This document shows positions 47,985 through 56,440 of a stretch of DNA of 64,000 bases, piece by piece. Within the stretch, counting starts at the first letter, position 1, and every line of letters begins with the position of its first letter. The notes under the pieces were generated by a model. The model saw nothing but the letters and a program-made list of their open reading frames with translations, searched no databases and was not told the origin of the DNA. A program made the translations under genes and the position numbers. Source of the stretch: Acidobacteriota bacterium (GTDB taxonomy: Bacteria > Acidobacteriota > Blastocatellia > Pyrinomonadales > Pyrinomonadaceae); the NCBI GenBank assembly GCA_003223935.1, contig QHXQ01000019.1:145847-209846 (forward strand), written 5' to 3'.

Positions 47985-49253
47985 ATGACGACCACAATTC
48001 AGGCAGACAACCGCACCGCTACATTCAAACGAAACAACCTGCGCCGCATAGCTTGGCTAGCTTTGCTGCTCCTTGTCATCTCGGCTTTAATCTTAGTGCT
48101 CATGCCCGCTTGGTTGATTCAACCGTTCCGCCCGCAGACGCCGAGCGCGCTCGTGCGTTCATACGCACTGCGCCATTGGTCGCCAATCGTAACGCTCGTC
48201 TTCGCTGTAACGGCATTTCTTCTGTGCGGCTGGCTCTGGCGCGGCGCGCGTTGGTGGCGTAAGACGGCACTCGTCTGTGCGCTCGCGCTCGTCTGCGGCG
48301 CGGCGTGGCTGGCGCGGCAGAACCATTTCGAGTGGATGTTTCATCCGCTACCTAACCCGGCTTACGCGCGCGCACGCGAGGCGAACTTTGTGGGTGATTC
48401 AGATATGGTGTTGACGGTGCGCGTAAACGGCGAGGCCGTCGCTTATCCAATCCGGCAGATGGCTTATCATCACGTCATCGCGGACACGGTCGGCGGCGTG
48501 CCGCTTGTGGCCACTTATTGAACGCTCTGTCACACCGGTCTGGTGTGGGCGACAACAGTCAACGGGCAGCAACTACACTTTCATCTCACGGGCATCAACA
48601 ATCAGAACTTCATCATGCGCGATGAAGAGACAGGCTCTTGGTGGCAACAGGTGACGGGCGCGGCCATCCTCGGCCCGCTCAAAGGTGCGCGCTTACAACC
48701 AATCCTCCAAGACGAGTTGACCTTAGCCACTTGGCGACAGGAACAACCTGATGGTCGCGTCCTGCGGCCAGACCCGCGCATTCAACAGGCGGGACTTTAT
48801 GAATCGGCGGATTGGGAAACGCGCATGCAGAGCGTGCGCGTCGCCACGACCGACACGGACAAGACGACGAAACAACGCACACTCGTCGCCGGCTTAGACA
48901 TCAACGGTGCGGCGCAGGCTTATCCGATGGACTTGCTCAGCGCGCAGAGTCCCATCAACGATTCAGTCGGCGGCACGCCCGTGCTCCTCGTCGTTGATTC
49001 AGACAGACGTTCTGTGCGCGCCTTCGAGCGCACGATTGACGGGCGCGCCGTCGAGTTCTTCTTGCAAGCAGACGCGACGCCTTTGCGTTTGACCGACGCA
49101 GCGACCGGCAGCGTGTGGGATTTTACGGGCCATGCAATGAGCGGCCCTCTGGTCGGGCGGCAACTAAAGCAACTGCCTATCTTGAACGATTACTGGTTCG
49201 ACTGGCACAGCTATCATCCGAATACGACGCTCTACAACGCAGGCGCGCATTAG
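47985..49253 (+). CDS. DUF3179 membrane protein, candidate selenoprotein (in-frame TGA = Sec179)
   Basis: Read through one TGA (48519-48521), this is a 422-aa protein; the ORF track splits it into 47985..48521 and 48543..49253, which are in the same frame. Three N-terminal membrane helices (about 21-45, 65-85, 93-110) precede a DUF3179 domain with YPIRQMAYHHVIADTVGGVPLVATY, then UGA, then TLCHTGLVW. Family members have TYCxLC here, so UGA replaces the first Cys of CxxC, giving UxxC. The downstream 244 codons stay open and conserved (DEETGSWW, AYPMDLLS, INDSVGG, NDYWFDWHSYHPNT). A SECIS-like hairpin follows the TGA. Alternatives are a point-mutation pseudogene or sequencing error. Confidence 0.7.
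48531..48547 (+). promoter_or_regulatory. SECIS-like hairpin after the in-frame TGA
   Basis: CACACC (48531-48536) pairs perfectly with GGTGTG (48542-48547) around the loop GGTCT. Fifteen bases separate the TGA from the loop; in E. coli fdhF the same GGUCU loop lies 18 bases after UGA. The bulged U of the fdhF stem is not present. The flanking U-G pair adds a seventh wobble pair. Confidence 0.6.
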
Positions 49254-49263
49254 CATGGGGCCA

Positions 49264-50028
49264 TCAACCAGCAACCTGTAAGACGCGCTCCGCGAAAGCG
49301 AGCGCGAACGCTAAAGGTTTTGTTGGGCCGTAAGCATTGAAGACCATGCCGTCGAGCGGCCACTGCTTGAGCATGTTAAAGAGCGGCGCGCCGTCGTAAC
49401 TCACGACCTCTATCCCTTGCTGGCCGCGCGCGGCCAGCAAGGCGTCAACCGCGTCTTCGGCTGTGAATAGGAGAGCAAGCTTACGCCCCTTGTCATCAGG
49501 CGCGAGCAGCAAATAGCGCCCCTGTTCGTCCTTCCCGAAAGCTATGTAGTACTCATCGAACGCCTTGATCACGTCGTAGCCACTATCAGTCGTCAAGACG
49601 TTGGCGAGCGCGCGCTCGACTTTGATCACTTGCGCCCAATAACGCAGGTTCGGCATCTGCTCCCGCTTGTAATGAATTTCCTGCTCCGAGTTGGGATTGA
49701 TATTGACGATGCTCACATCGTCGGCCAGACTGCCCCAGACGCCCACGCCTGTCGTCTCAATGTAATGCTCGCCCAGCGTTTGCGCGCCTAGTTTCGCCCG
49801 GCAGGCGTCGTAGGCTTTTGTGTCCGTGAACGTGAAAAGATTCAACTGCCCCGCGCCATCTCTGAGATAGATAAAACTCGGCTGGCCTTGCGCGAAGCTC
49901 GCGGGCACGAGCCAATGATCATGACTGGCGAGGATGCGTAGCAACTGTATGCCCCTAAGCTGCTGTGCCAAGAATTGCGCGATGGCTTCGCGCGGGTTTA
50001 ACGTCGTCTCACCCACAGGCTCGCTCAT
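49264..50028 (-). CDS. SseB-like domain protein
   Basis: 254 aa soluble protein. Two similar halves each resemble the SseB N-terminal domain: W-L-V-P ... P-S-F-I-Y-L-R-D...L-N-L-F-T-F-T-D...Y and, in the second half, YYIAFGKDEQGRYLLLAPDDKGRKLALLFTAEDAVDALL ... DGMVFNAYGPTKPLAFAL. SseB domains occur in enhanced-serine-sensitivity proteins of unknown role. Convergent with the DUF3179 gene (10-base gap). Confidence 0.65.
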   Translation of the reverse strand: MSEPVGETTLNPREAIAQFLAQQLRGIQLLRILASHDHWLVPASFAQGQPSFIYLRDGAGQLNLFTFTDTKAYDACRAKLGAQTLGEHYIETTGVGVWGSLADDVSIVNINPNSEQEIHYKREQMPNLRYWAQVIKVERALANVLTTDSGYDVIKAFDEYYIAFGKDEQGRYLLLAPDDKGRKLALLFTAEDAVDALLAARGQQGIEVVSYDGAPLFNMLKQWPLDGMVFNAYGPTKPLAFALAFAERVLQVAG

Positions 50029-50093
50029 ACGGGTTACCCCTTTCTTTTGCAGTAGAGTTTCCCCTTGTGCAGTTTGCGCGTGCTTGCCCGTTG

Positions 50094-51227
50094 TCAGAGA
50101 CTTGTCTGATTGCGCGTCTTGTCTTGGTGGCGTTCGCGGGCGAGTTCGATCAGCCGATCAATCACCTGTGGGAACGGCAATCCGGAAGCGGCCCACATCT
50201 TCGGGAAGCCGGACACGTCGGTCAGGCCCGGGCACGTGTTGATCTCGTTGATGAGCAACGCGCCGTTGTCGCGGCGCAGAAAGAAGTCAACGCGCGCGAA
50301 GCCCGCGCCGTCAACCGCTTTGAAGGCTTGACGGGCCATACGCCGAATGCGTGTCGTGAGACTTTTATTGATCGGCGCGGGCACGACAAATTCGACATGC
50401 CCCGTGTTGCTGTACTTCTCCGTGTAATCAAGAAACGCCCCGCGCTCATCATGCACGACGTACTCGCCCGGCAGACTCGCCTCCGGTTCATCGTTGCCCA
50501 TCACGGCGCATTCAATCTCGCGCGCGTCGAGTCCTTCTTCCACGATCACTTTGCGGTCGTAACGCGCAGCCAGATCAATCGCTTTAACGAGCGTCCGCTT
50601 ATCTGTCGCCTTCGAGACGCCGACCGACGAACCGAGATTGGCCGGTTTCACAAAGCAGGGAAAGCCAAGCTTGCGCATGATGCGCCGCAGCACAGCGTCG
50701 CGTTCGTGCTCCCACTCCGAGCGCAAGAACCAGACGTAAGCGCACAAAGGCAGACCGGCGTCGCGGAAGAGCGCCTTCATCGTCACCTTGTCCATGCCGC
50801 AGGCCGAAGCGAGCACGCCGCAGCCGACGTAAGGCACGCCCGCCATTTCGAGCAGGCCCTGAATCGTGCCGTCCTCGCCGTATGTGCCGTGCAGTACCGG
50901 AAAGATCAGATCGAGCGCGGGCGCAGGCGTATGTCGGTCTTGCGCATCGAAGGCGACAAGCCCAGAGCGCGACGGATCGCCGACCACTGCGACTGCGTCT
51001 GTCTTATGTTCAATCGTTGCGGACAGACGCTTCGTCGCTTTTTCAGGCAACAAGCCCGCCGACTCGGCCGGCGACAGCCAACGTCCCGCCCGCGTGATCG
51101 CAATCGGCACGACCTCATACTTTCTTTCATCCATCGCCGCAATCACAGACCCGGCCGAGCGCACAGACACCTCATGCTCACCCGACCGACCGCCAAACAC
51201 CACGCCAACGCGAAGCTTGTTCTTCAT
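50094..51227 (-). CDS. ddl: D-alanine-D-alanine ligase
   Basis: 377 aa from ATG 51227 ([22 protein letters not shown]). The ORF track's 25 extra residues ([13 protein letters not shown]) are translated repeat. ATP-grasp ligase for peptidoglycan precursor: [64 protein letters not shown]-like [31 protein letters not shown]. Tyr in the [18 protein letters not shown] loop is typical of D-Ala-D-Ala rather than D-Lac ligases. Confidence 0.95.
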   Translation of the reverse strand: MKNKLRVGVVFGGRSGEHEVSVRSAGSVIAAMDERKYEVVPIAITRAGRWLSPAESAGLLPEKATKRLSATIEHKTDAVAVVGDPSRSGLVAFDAQDRHTPAPALDLIFPVLHGTYGEDGTIQGLLEMAGVPYVGCGVLASACGMDKVTMKALFRDAGLPLCAYVWFLRSEWEHERDAVLRRIMRKLGFPCFVKPANLGSSVGVSKATDKRTLVKAIDLAARYDRKVIVEEGLDAREIECAVMGNDEPEASLPGEYVVHDERGAFLDYTEKYSNTGHVEFVVPAPINKSLTTRIRRMARQAFKAVDGAGFARVDFFLRRDNGALLINEINTCPGLTDVSGFPKMWAASGLPFPQVIDRLIELARERHQDKTRNQTSL

Positions 51228-51231
51228 AAAG

Positions 51232-51310
51232 ACAGTGACGAGTGACGAGTGACGAGTGACGAGCAAGCACAAGTTTTTAACTCGTCGCTCGTCACATGTC
51301 ACTCATCACT
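51232..51310. repeat. Heptamer inverted-repeat element (GAGTGAC units)
   Basis: Left arm 51232-51263 (CAGTGACGAGTGACGAGTGAC...), spacer AAGTTTTTAACT, right arm 51280-51310 (CTCGTCGCTCGTCACATGTC...). It fills the arginase-ddl gap and touches the ddl start codon. Confidence 0.88.
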
Positions 51311-51314
51311 ACTT

Positions 51315-52280
51315 TTACAGAATCGTCTTGCCCAAGGCCGATAAGATCAGTTCGACGCCGAGTTCGGCGGTGCGATTGTTGCTGTCGAGCGCGGTGTTGA
51401 TCTCGACGACTTCGAGCGCGAGCATGCCGCCTGCTTCGGCGATCTTCTCCATGCCTAAGTGCGCTTCGCGATAGGTGAGGCCGCCGCGCACGACTGTGCC
51501 TGAGCCGGGCGCATCGCCCGGATCGAGCGCATCAACGTCGAGCGTGACGTGGAAGCCAGCGGGCGCACGCTTGGCAATCGCAATCGCTTCGTCCATGCAG
51601 GCGCTCATGCCGCGCTCGTCAATTTCGCGCATCGTGAAGAAGCGCAGGCCCGTCTGTCTGATCAACTCGCGCTCTGGCGGGTCTATGTCGCGCCCGCCGA
51701 CGTGCGCGCAGTAGCGTGGATCGAGTTTGGGCGCGAAGCCCGCGACGTCAGTCAACTCCTTTGGGCCGTAGCCGAGCAGAGCGGCGAGCGGCATGCCGTG
51801 TATGTTGCCGCTCACGGTCGTCTCCGGCGTGTTCATGTCGGCGTGCGCGTCGAACCAGATGAGACCGACGGGCTGTTGCTGTGCGCGGAACATCGAAGTG
51901 ACGCCTGCGACTGAGCCGACGGCGATGGAATGATCGCCGCCGAGTATGATCGGCAACTCGCCCGCGTGCATCACGTTCTGCACCTCGACGGCCAACGCCT
52001 CGCATGCGGCGCTGATCTCAAGCAGGTACTTCGCCTTCTCTTGCGGCGGCGGAGTCGTCTGCGGCCGTTCGATCCGCATGTCGCCGAGGTCGCGCACTTC
52101 ATAGCCGAGTTGCGCGATGCGTTGATTGAGGCGCGCGATCCGCATCGCCGCCGGCCCCAAGTCAACGCCCGCCAAGCTGCTACCGAAACCGAGCGGCACA
52201 CCGATGATGCTCACGCGCCGGCCGCCGTCCGGCAGTCGCGTCGTCAAAGGCGCGCTCGGTTGTTCAGCTAGAGTTGACAT
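51315..52280 (-). CDS. rocF: Arginase
   Basis: 321 aa. Hydrolyses arginine to ornithine and urea with two Mn ions. Metal ligands are intact: GGDHSIAVG (His), WFDAHADMNTPETTVSGNIHGMPLA (Asp, His, Asp), and TLDVDALDPGDAPGSGT (two Asp). VVEINTALDSNNRTAELGVELI closes the fold as in Bacillus RocF. A leader of about 20 residues precedes the first strand. Agmatinase or formiminoglutamase are less likely given SGNIHGMPLA. Confidence 0.93.
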   Translation of the reverse strand: MSTLAEQPSAPLTTRLPDGGRRVSIIGVPLGFGSSLAGVDLGPAAMRIARLNQRIAQLGYEVRDLGDMRIERPQTTPPPQEKAKYLLEISAACEALAVEVQNVMHAGELPIILGGDHSIAVGSVAGVTSMFRAQQQPVGLIWFDAHADMNTPETTVSGNIHGMPLAALLGYGPKELTDVAGFAPKLDPRYCAHVGGRDIDPPERELIRQTGLRFFTMREIDERGMSACMDEAIAIAKRAPAGFHVTLDVDALDPGDAPGSGTVVRGGLTYREAHLGMEKIAEAGGMLALEVVEINTALDSNNRTAELGVELILSALGKTIL

Positions 52281-52305
52281 GATGCTCCCCCCTCGCTCGT
52301 CTCGC

Positions 52306-53262
52306 TCAACCGCCTAAATTGATATTGAACCCGCCACCACCACCGCCTGATTGCGTCGGGAAGAAAGGCTTCATCAGGCCGGCGAACGCGGCGAGGTTGC
52401 GTGTCTGGATCAGTATCTCGCCGGGGCCTGTAAACTCCGCGACGATGCCTTCGCCGCTAACCATGCTGCGGAAGAAACCGGCGGCGGCTTTGCGCAACGT
52501 GTACTGCGTCGTCCCTTCCCAAGCGACTAGGTGGCCTGTGTCAACGACGTAACGCTCGCCTGCTCCCAGACGCTTGCGATGTACCGCGCCAAACGAAGAG
52601 ACGAGCAACAGCCCCGCGCCCGTCACAGACAAGACGAACAGGCCCTCACCCGCGAAGAAACTTTTCGCGCCGCCCCACTTCGTATCAACGACGAGGTTCG
52701 CATCGCCCGCGAGATACGAACTCGATTGGACGAAGAACTGTTGATTGGTCATCTCAATCGCCGCGATGTCGCCGGGGCCGCCCGGCGCGAGCGTGACTTC
52801 GCCGGGAGCGCCGCGCGCCGTGAACGTCGAGACGAACGCAGACTCGCCGCCGACCGCGCGTTTCAAAGCGCCCATCAAGCCACCCTTCATCTGCGATTGC
52901 AGTTCCACGTTCGCACTCATCGAAACCATCGCGCCCGCTTCAGCAAGGATGGACTGTTCGGCTTGCAGTTGCACGACGGCGAGCGAGTAAGAAGGCTGAT
53001 GCAAGATTTCGTAACTGTAACCGCGCCCCTCGCCTGTGCCGTCCGTATCAATGTTGATGCCTTGACCTGTGGGCTGATTGACATCAACGCCGGTCGGCTG
53101 CGGTTGACTCGCGCTGCTTTGCGCCTGCGCTTGCTCATACCAAGTACCGGCCGCGGCCGGTTGCGGCTCGCCACTGCTGCTCTGCGCGCCGACGCGCATG
53201 CCGCACGAGCCGCAGAACTGCGCGCCCTCAATCAACGATGCGCCACAATTAGTGCAATTCAT
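52306..53262 (-). CDS. Zinc-ribbon plus AIM24/TIGR00266 family protein
   Basis: 318 aa. Residues 1-25 form a zinc ribbon (CTNCG ... CGSCG). A Gln/Ser/Pro-rich linker follows, then the AIM24 fold from about residue 80 (SYEILHQPSYSLAVVQLQAEQSILAEAGAMVSMSANVELQSQMKGGLMGALKRAVGGESAFVSTF). The C-terminus is a glycine run (GGGGGGFNINLGG). Related proteins bear on mitochondrial cristae in yeast; bacterial role unknown. Coupled to the LOG gene by a four-base overlap. Confidence 0.85.
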   Translation of the reverse strand: MNCTNCGASLIEGAQFCGSCGMRVGAQSSSGEPQPAAAGTWYEQAQAQSSASQPQPTGVDVNQPTGQGINIDTDGTGEGRGYSYEILHQPSYSLAVVQLQAEQSILAEAGAMVSMSANVELQSQMKGGLMGALKRAVGGESAFVSTFTARGAPGEVTLAPGGPGDIAAIEMTNQQFFVQSSSYLAGDANLVVDTKWGGAKSFFAGEGLFVLSVTGAGLLLVSSFGAVHRKRLGAGERYVVDTGHLVAWEGTTQYTLRKAAAGFFRSMVSGEGIVAEFTGPGEILIQTRNLAAFAGLMKPFFPTQSGGGGGGFNINLGG

Positions 53263-53801
53263 AAGATCACTCCTTTAGATTTCTCGCAAATGATCTGCAC
53301 CGCCTCTTCCGGCGTGCGCGCGTAGTTGAGCAACGACACATCCTGCTCGCTCACGACGAGATGTTTGCGCCAACACTCAACCACAGGCGGCCAACAATCG
53401 CCCAACAAGACGAGCGGGCGTGGCTCAATCACGCGCGTCATCAATTTATTCCACACGAGCGACAATTCCGTCACCGTGCCCATCCCGCCGCGTATGGCGA
53501 TGAAACCCACAGAGCGCATGATCAGATTCTGCAAGCGTTCATAAAAATGTGCGCTCGCCACCTTGTCCGTGAGATAACGATTCGGCTCAGCCTTGAACTG
53601 ATTCATCACAATCCCCAGCACACGTCCGCCCCGCTCATGCGCCCCACGACTCGCCGCCTCCATCACACCCAGATATCCGCCCGTGCAAATGGTGAAGCCC
53701 GCCTCAGCCAACAACTGCCCGACGCGCCGCGCCTGCGCATACTCCTCAGAATCCTCGCCGCACTTCGAGCCGCCGAATATCGTTACGATGCGTTCGTTCA
53801 T
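53259..53801 (-). CDS. LOG family protein (TIGR00730)
   Basis: 180 aa from ATG 53801 (MNERIVTIFGGSKCGEDSEEY); the longer ORF leader (SSIVHQPSSI) is translated repeat. Rossmann-like fold with TICTGGYLGVMEAASRGA and the substrate motif RGGMGTVTELSLVW, the PGGxGTxxE box of cytokinin-activating LOG and lysine-decarboxylase-like proteins; the Pro is replaced by Arg. Family enzymes act as nucleoside-5-monophosphate phosphoribohydrolases. Follows asnS across a heptamer element. Confidence 0.88.
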   Translation of the reverse strand: MNERIVTIFGGSKCGEDSEEYAQARRVGQLLAEAGFTICTGGYLGVMEAASRGAHERGGRVLGIVMNQFKAEPNRYLTDKVASAHFYERLQNLIMRSVGFIAIRGGMGTVTELSLVWNKLMTRVIEPRPLVLLGDCWPPVVECWRKHLVVSEQDVSLLNYARTPEEAVQIICEKSKGVIL

Positions 53802-53805
53802 AATT

Positions 53806-53878
53806 GACGATGGCTGATGGACAATGGACGATGGCAAGCCCAATTTAGTCATCGTCCATCATCTATCGTCTATGGTCT
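53806..53878. repeat. Heptamer inverted-repeat element (ATGGACR units)
   Basis: Left arm about 53806-53835 (GACGATGGCTGATGGACAATGG), right arm about 53848-53878 (ATCGTCCATCATCTATCGTC). It fills the asnS-LOG gap; its right end overlaps the last codons of asnS and its left end reaches the LOG start codon. Confidence 0.82.
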
Positions 53879-55228
53879 AAGCCTATAGAGCATGCGCGGG
53901 AACGGGATGGTTTCGCGGACGTGTTCGATGCCGCACATCCAAGCGGTGCAGCGTTCGATGCCCATGCCGAAGCCTGCGTGCGGGACGCTGCCGTAGCGGC
54001 GCAGGTCGAGATACCACTCGAAGGATTCGCGCGGCAACTCCTCTGCTTTGATCTGCGCTTCCAAGTATTCGAGCGAGGTTGCGCGCTCGCCGCCGCCGAT
54101 CACTTCGCCGTAGCCTTCCGAGGCGAGTACGTCAACGCCGAGCGCGAGTTCATCGCGCTCCGGGTCGCGCTTCATGTAGAAGGCTTTGACGGCCGCCGGA
54201 TAGCGATGCACCATCACGGGCCGGTCGAACTGCTGTGAGATATACGTCTCATCGGGCGCGCCGAAGTCGCCGCCCCACTCGAAACGGTTTTCCAACTCAC
54301 CGCGCGTGTGTCCTTCGTGCAGTAATTTCACCGCATCGTCGTAGTGCAGACGCGGAAACGGCGGCACGATGGCTTCGAGTTTCGATGTATCGCGCTCTAA
54401 AACTTTTAACTCCTCTTTGCGTTCGTCGAGCACGCGCGCGGCAATATATGAAATGAATCGCTCGCAGAGGTTCATCACGTCGTCGAGCGTGGCATAGGCC
54501 ATTTCAGGTTCGACCATCCAGAACTCGGTCAAGTGGCGGCGCGTCTTGGAACGTTCGGCGCGGAAGGTCGGGCCGAAGCAATAGACTTTGCCGAAGGCGG
54601 CGGCGGTCGCTTCGTTGTAGAGTTGACCGGACTGCGTGAGATAAGCCTTCTCATCTTCAAAGTAATCAACCTCGAAGAGCGTAGTCGTGCCTTCGCAAGC
54701 GGCGGGCGTTAGGATCGGCGCATCGGCGAGCGTAAAGCCGTCGTTGTCGAGAAAATCGCGGACGGCGCGGATGACCGTGTGGCGCACCTTGAGGATCGCG
54801 TGCTGGCGGCGCGAACGTAGCCACAGATGACGATGATCCATCAAGAACTCTGTGCCGTGTTCCTTCAAAGTGATCGGGTAGCCTTCGACCGCTTGCACGA
54901 CTTCGGCGTCAAGCACGTCAATCTCAAACCCGCCCGGCGCGCGTTCGTCTGCTCGGACGCTGCCACGCACGATCAAAGCTGATTCCTGTCCGAGATGTTT
55001 GAGCGCGTCCCACACGGCTTCCGATACGTTCTTCTTGAAGACGACACATTGGACGACGCCTGTGCCGTCGCGCAGTTGCGGGAACAGGAGCTTGCCGCTC
55101 GAACGCAAGTTGTAAAGCCAACCGTGCAAGGTCACTGTCGTGCCGACGTGCGCGGCGAGTTGGTCGATGTAAACGGGCGGCGCAGCCGCGCTGGTCGGTG
55201 TGTGTGTTTCGGTTTCCGGTGTCGTCAT
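53870..55228 (-). CDS. asnS: Asparaginyl-tRNA synthetase
   Basis: 452 aa class IIb synthetase. N-terminal OB anticodon-binding domain ([31 protein letters not shown]), motif 2 [31 protein letters not shown], and motif 3 [15 protein letters not shown]. ThAE-type residues around [19 protein letters not shown] favour AsnRS over AspRS. Charges tRNA-Asn directly, so this organism need not rely only on the amidotransferase route. Confidence 0.95.
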   Translation of the reverse strand: MTTPETETHTPTSAAAPPVYIDQLAAHVGTTVTLHGWLYNLRSSGKLLFPQLRDGTGVVQCVVFKKNVSEAVWDALKHLGQESALIVRGSVRADERAPGGFEIDVLDAEVVQAVEGYPITLKEHGTEFLMDHRHLWLRSRRQHAILKVRHTVIRAVRDFLDNDGFTLADAPILTPAACEGTTTLFEVDYFEDEKAYLTQSGQLYNEATAAAFGKVYCFGPTFRAERSKTRRHLTEFWMVEPEMAYATLDDVMNLCERFISYIAARVLDERKEELKVLERDTSKLEAIVPPFPRLHYDDAVKLLHEGHTRGELENRFEWGGDFGAPDETYISQQFDRPVMVHRYPAAVKAFYMKRDPERDELALGVDVLASEGYGEVIGGGERATSLEYLEAQIKAEELPRESFEWYLDLRRYGSVPHAGFGMGIERCTAWMCGIEHVRETIPFPRMLYRLRP

Positions 55229-55279
55229 AACTGATAAAACTGCTGCGCTGAGATGTGCTGATTAAACGTCTGCGCTCGC

Positions 55280-56326
55280 CTACTTACCAAGCACGCGCGT
55301 GCTGATCGCCGCTTGCAGCGCGGGGAAACGGTTGAGCCATTGTGCCGCTTGCAAGACGATGAGCAGGATCGGCTCGATGTATTGTGCATAGACTTCGCCG
55401 CGCCCGAAGACGGCCGTTTGACAGGCAAACGTGCCGCACGCCTTCAAACAACGCTGCACCGTCATCAAACGGAACTCGCGCGCGAACTCGTCCGGGTCGA
55501 GCGCAGACAAGCCGCGCTGTTCGCGGTCGGCGAGAAAGTGCAGGCGGCGGACGCGCACCTCTGCGAGCGACGGCGACTCGGTCACACGGTCGAGTAACAG
55601 TGAGACCAGATCATAACTTGCCGGCCCCATCCGCGCATCTTGATGATCAATGATCCGCAGCTTGTCGTCTTTGTCAACGATCAGATTTGCCGCGTGATAG
55701 TCGCGGTGACAGAGCACGCGCGGGCGCGCGGCGAGTTCTGAGGCGACGTCGCGGAGTTCGGCGCGCAGTTGGGCTTCTTCGCCGTGTTTGAGCGTCTCGC
55801 CGCGCAGGCGCTTGAAGTAATGCTCAAAAAAGAAATCGAGTTCCCAAGAGAGCTTAGCTTCATCGAAGGCGAGGCGACTGGCGATTGAGTCGCGTTCGTA
55901 GGCGAGCGCGGTGGCCGCTTGGATGTCTGCGATTAGCGCGATGGCTTGTTCGATGTAAGTGTCGCGCTCGTCCTCTGTGGCACTCTCAAAGATGCGGCGC
56001 AGTTGGCGGTCGCCCAAATCCTCTTGCACGATGATGCCCTGCTGCCCGTCAACGTCGAAGACTTCGGGCACGGGCAGGCGGGCGGCGACGAACAGGCGTG
56101 TCACGTCTAGGTACGGATGTATGTCTGGATCGAACGGTTCGGGATAGACGGCGGCGACGGCCGTAGCTTTGTGCCAAGGGATGCGAAAGTATTCGCGCGT
56201 CGAAGCGTCGGGCGTGAGCGCGACGACTTGAGCGGCGGGCAGACCTTTGCGCGCGAGATAGTCCTGCAACCGCTGGCGTGCGGAGGAGGCGAAAGCGTTG
56301 GCCGTGATCCCGGTCGGATGGCTCAT
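55280..56326 (-). CDS. Aminoglycoside-phosphotransferase-fold sugar kinase, AmgK-like
   Basis: 348 aa. APH fold: PDASTREYFRI at the nucleotide loop, IIVQEDLGDRQL, the catalytic loop VLCHRDYHAANLIVD and metal site IIDHQDARMGPASYDLVSLLLDR. These, and an adjacent sugar-1-phosphate nucleotidyltransferase, match AmgK, the anomeric MurNAc/GlcNAc kinase paired with MurU in peptidoglycan recycling. Not a drug-resistance enzyme by context. A heptamer element separates the two genes. Confidence 0.72.
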   Translation of the reverse strand: MSHPTGITANAFASSARQRLQDYLARKGLPAAQVVALTPDASTREYFRIPWHKATAVAAVYPEPFDPDIHPYLDVTRLFVAARLPVPEVFDVDGQQGIIVQEDLGDRQLRRIFESATEDERDTYIEQAIALIADIQAATALAYERDSIASRLAFDEAKLSWELDFFFEHYFKRLRGETLKHGEEAQLRAELRDVASELAARPRVLCHRDYHAANLIVDKDDKLRIIDHQDARMGPASYDLVSLLLDRVTESPSLAEVRVRRLHFLADREQRGLSALDPDEFAREFRLMTVQRCLKACGTFACQTAVFGRGEVYAQYIEPILLIVLQAAQWLNRFPALQAAISTRVLGK

Positions 56327-56338
56327 CGGACAGAAAAA

Positions 56339-56420
56339 CAGTGGTCAGTGGTCAGTGGTCAATGGTCAGTGATAGACAGTTTCTTAACTGACCACCGACC
56401 ACTGACCACTGACCACTGTT
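56339..56420. repeat. Heptamer inverted-repeat element (GGTCAGT units)
   Basis: Left arm CAGTGGTCAGTGGTCAGTGG, spacer GACAGTTTCTTAACTG, right arm ACCACCGACCACTGACCACT. It lies between the nucleotidyltransferase stop and the kinase start, within 15 bases of the latter. Confidence 0.9.
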
Positions 56421-56440
56421 ACGAAGCGTGTGGGATTGTA

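Noticed and set aside
48543-49253. Separate 236-codon DUF3179 ORF starting at GTG
   Set aside because: Same frame as 47985..48521, no ribosome binding site, and its GTG lies inside the hairpin; better read as the second half of one gene across the TGA.
49965-51245. 426-codon plus-strand ORF
   Set aside because: Antisense of ddl; ATP-grasp motifs are on the minus strand.
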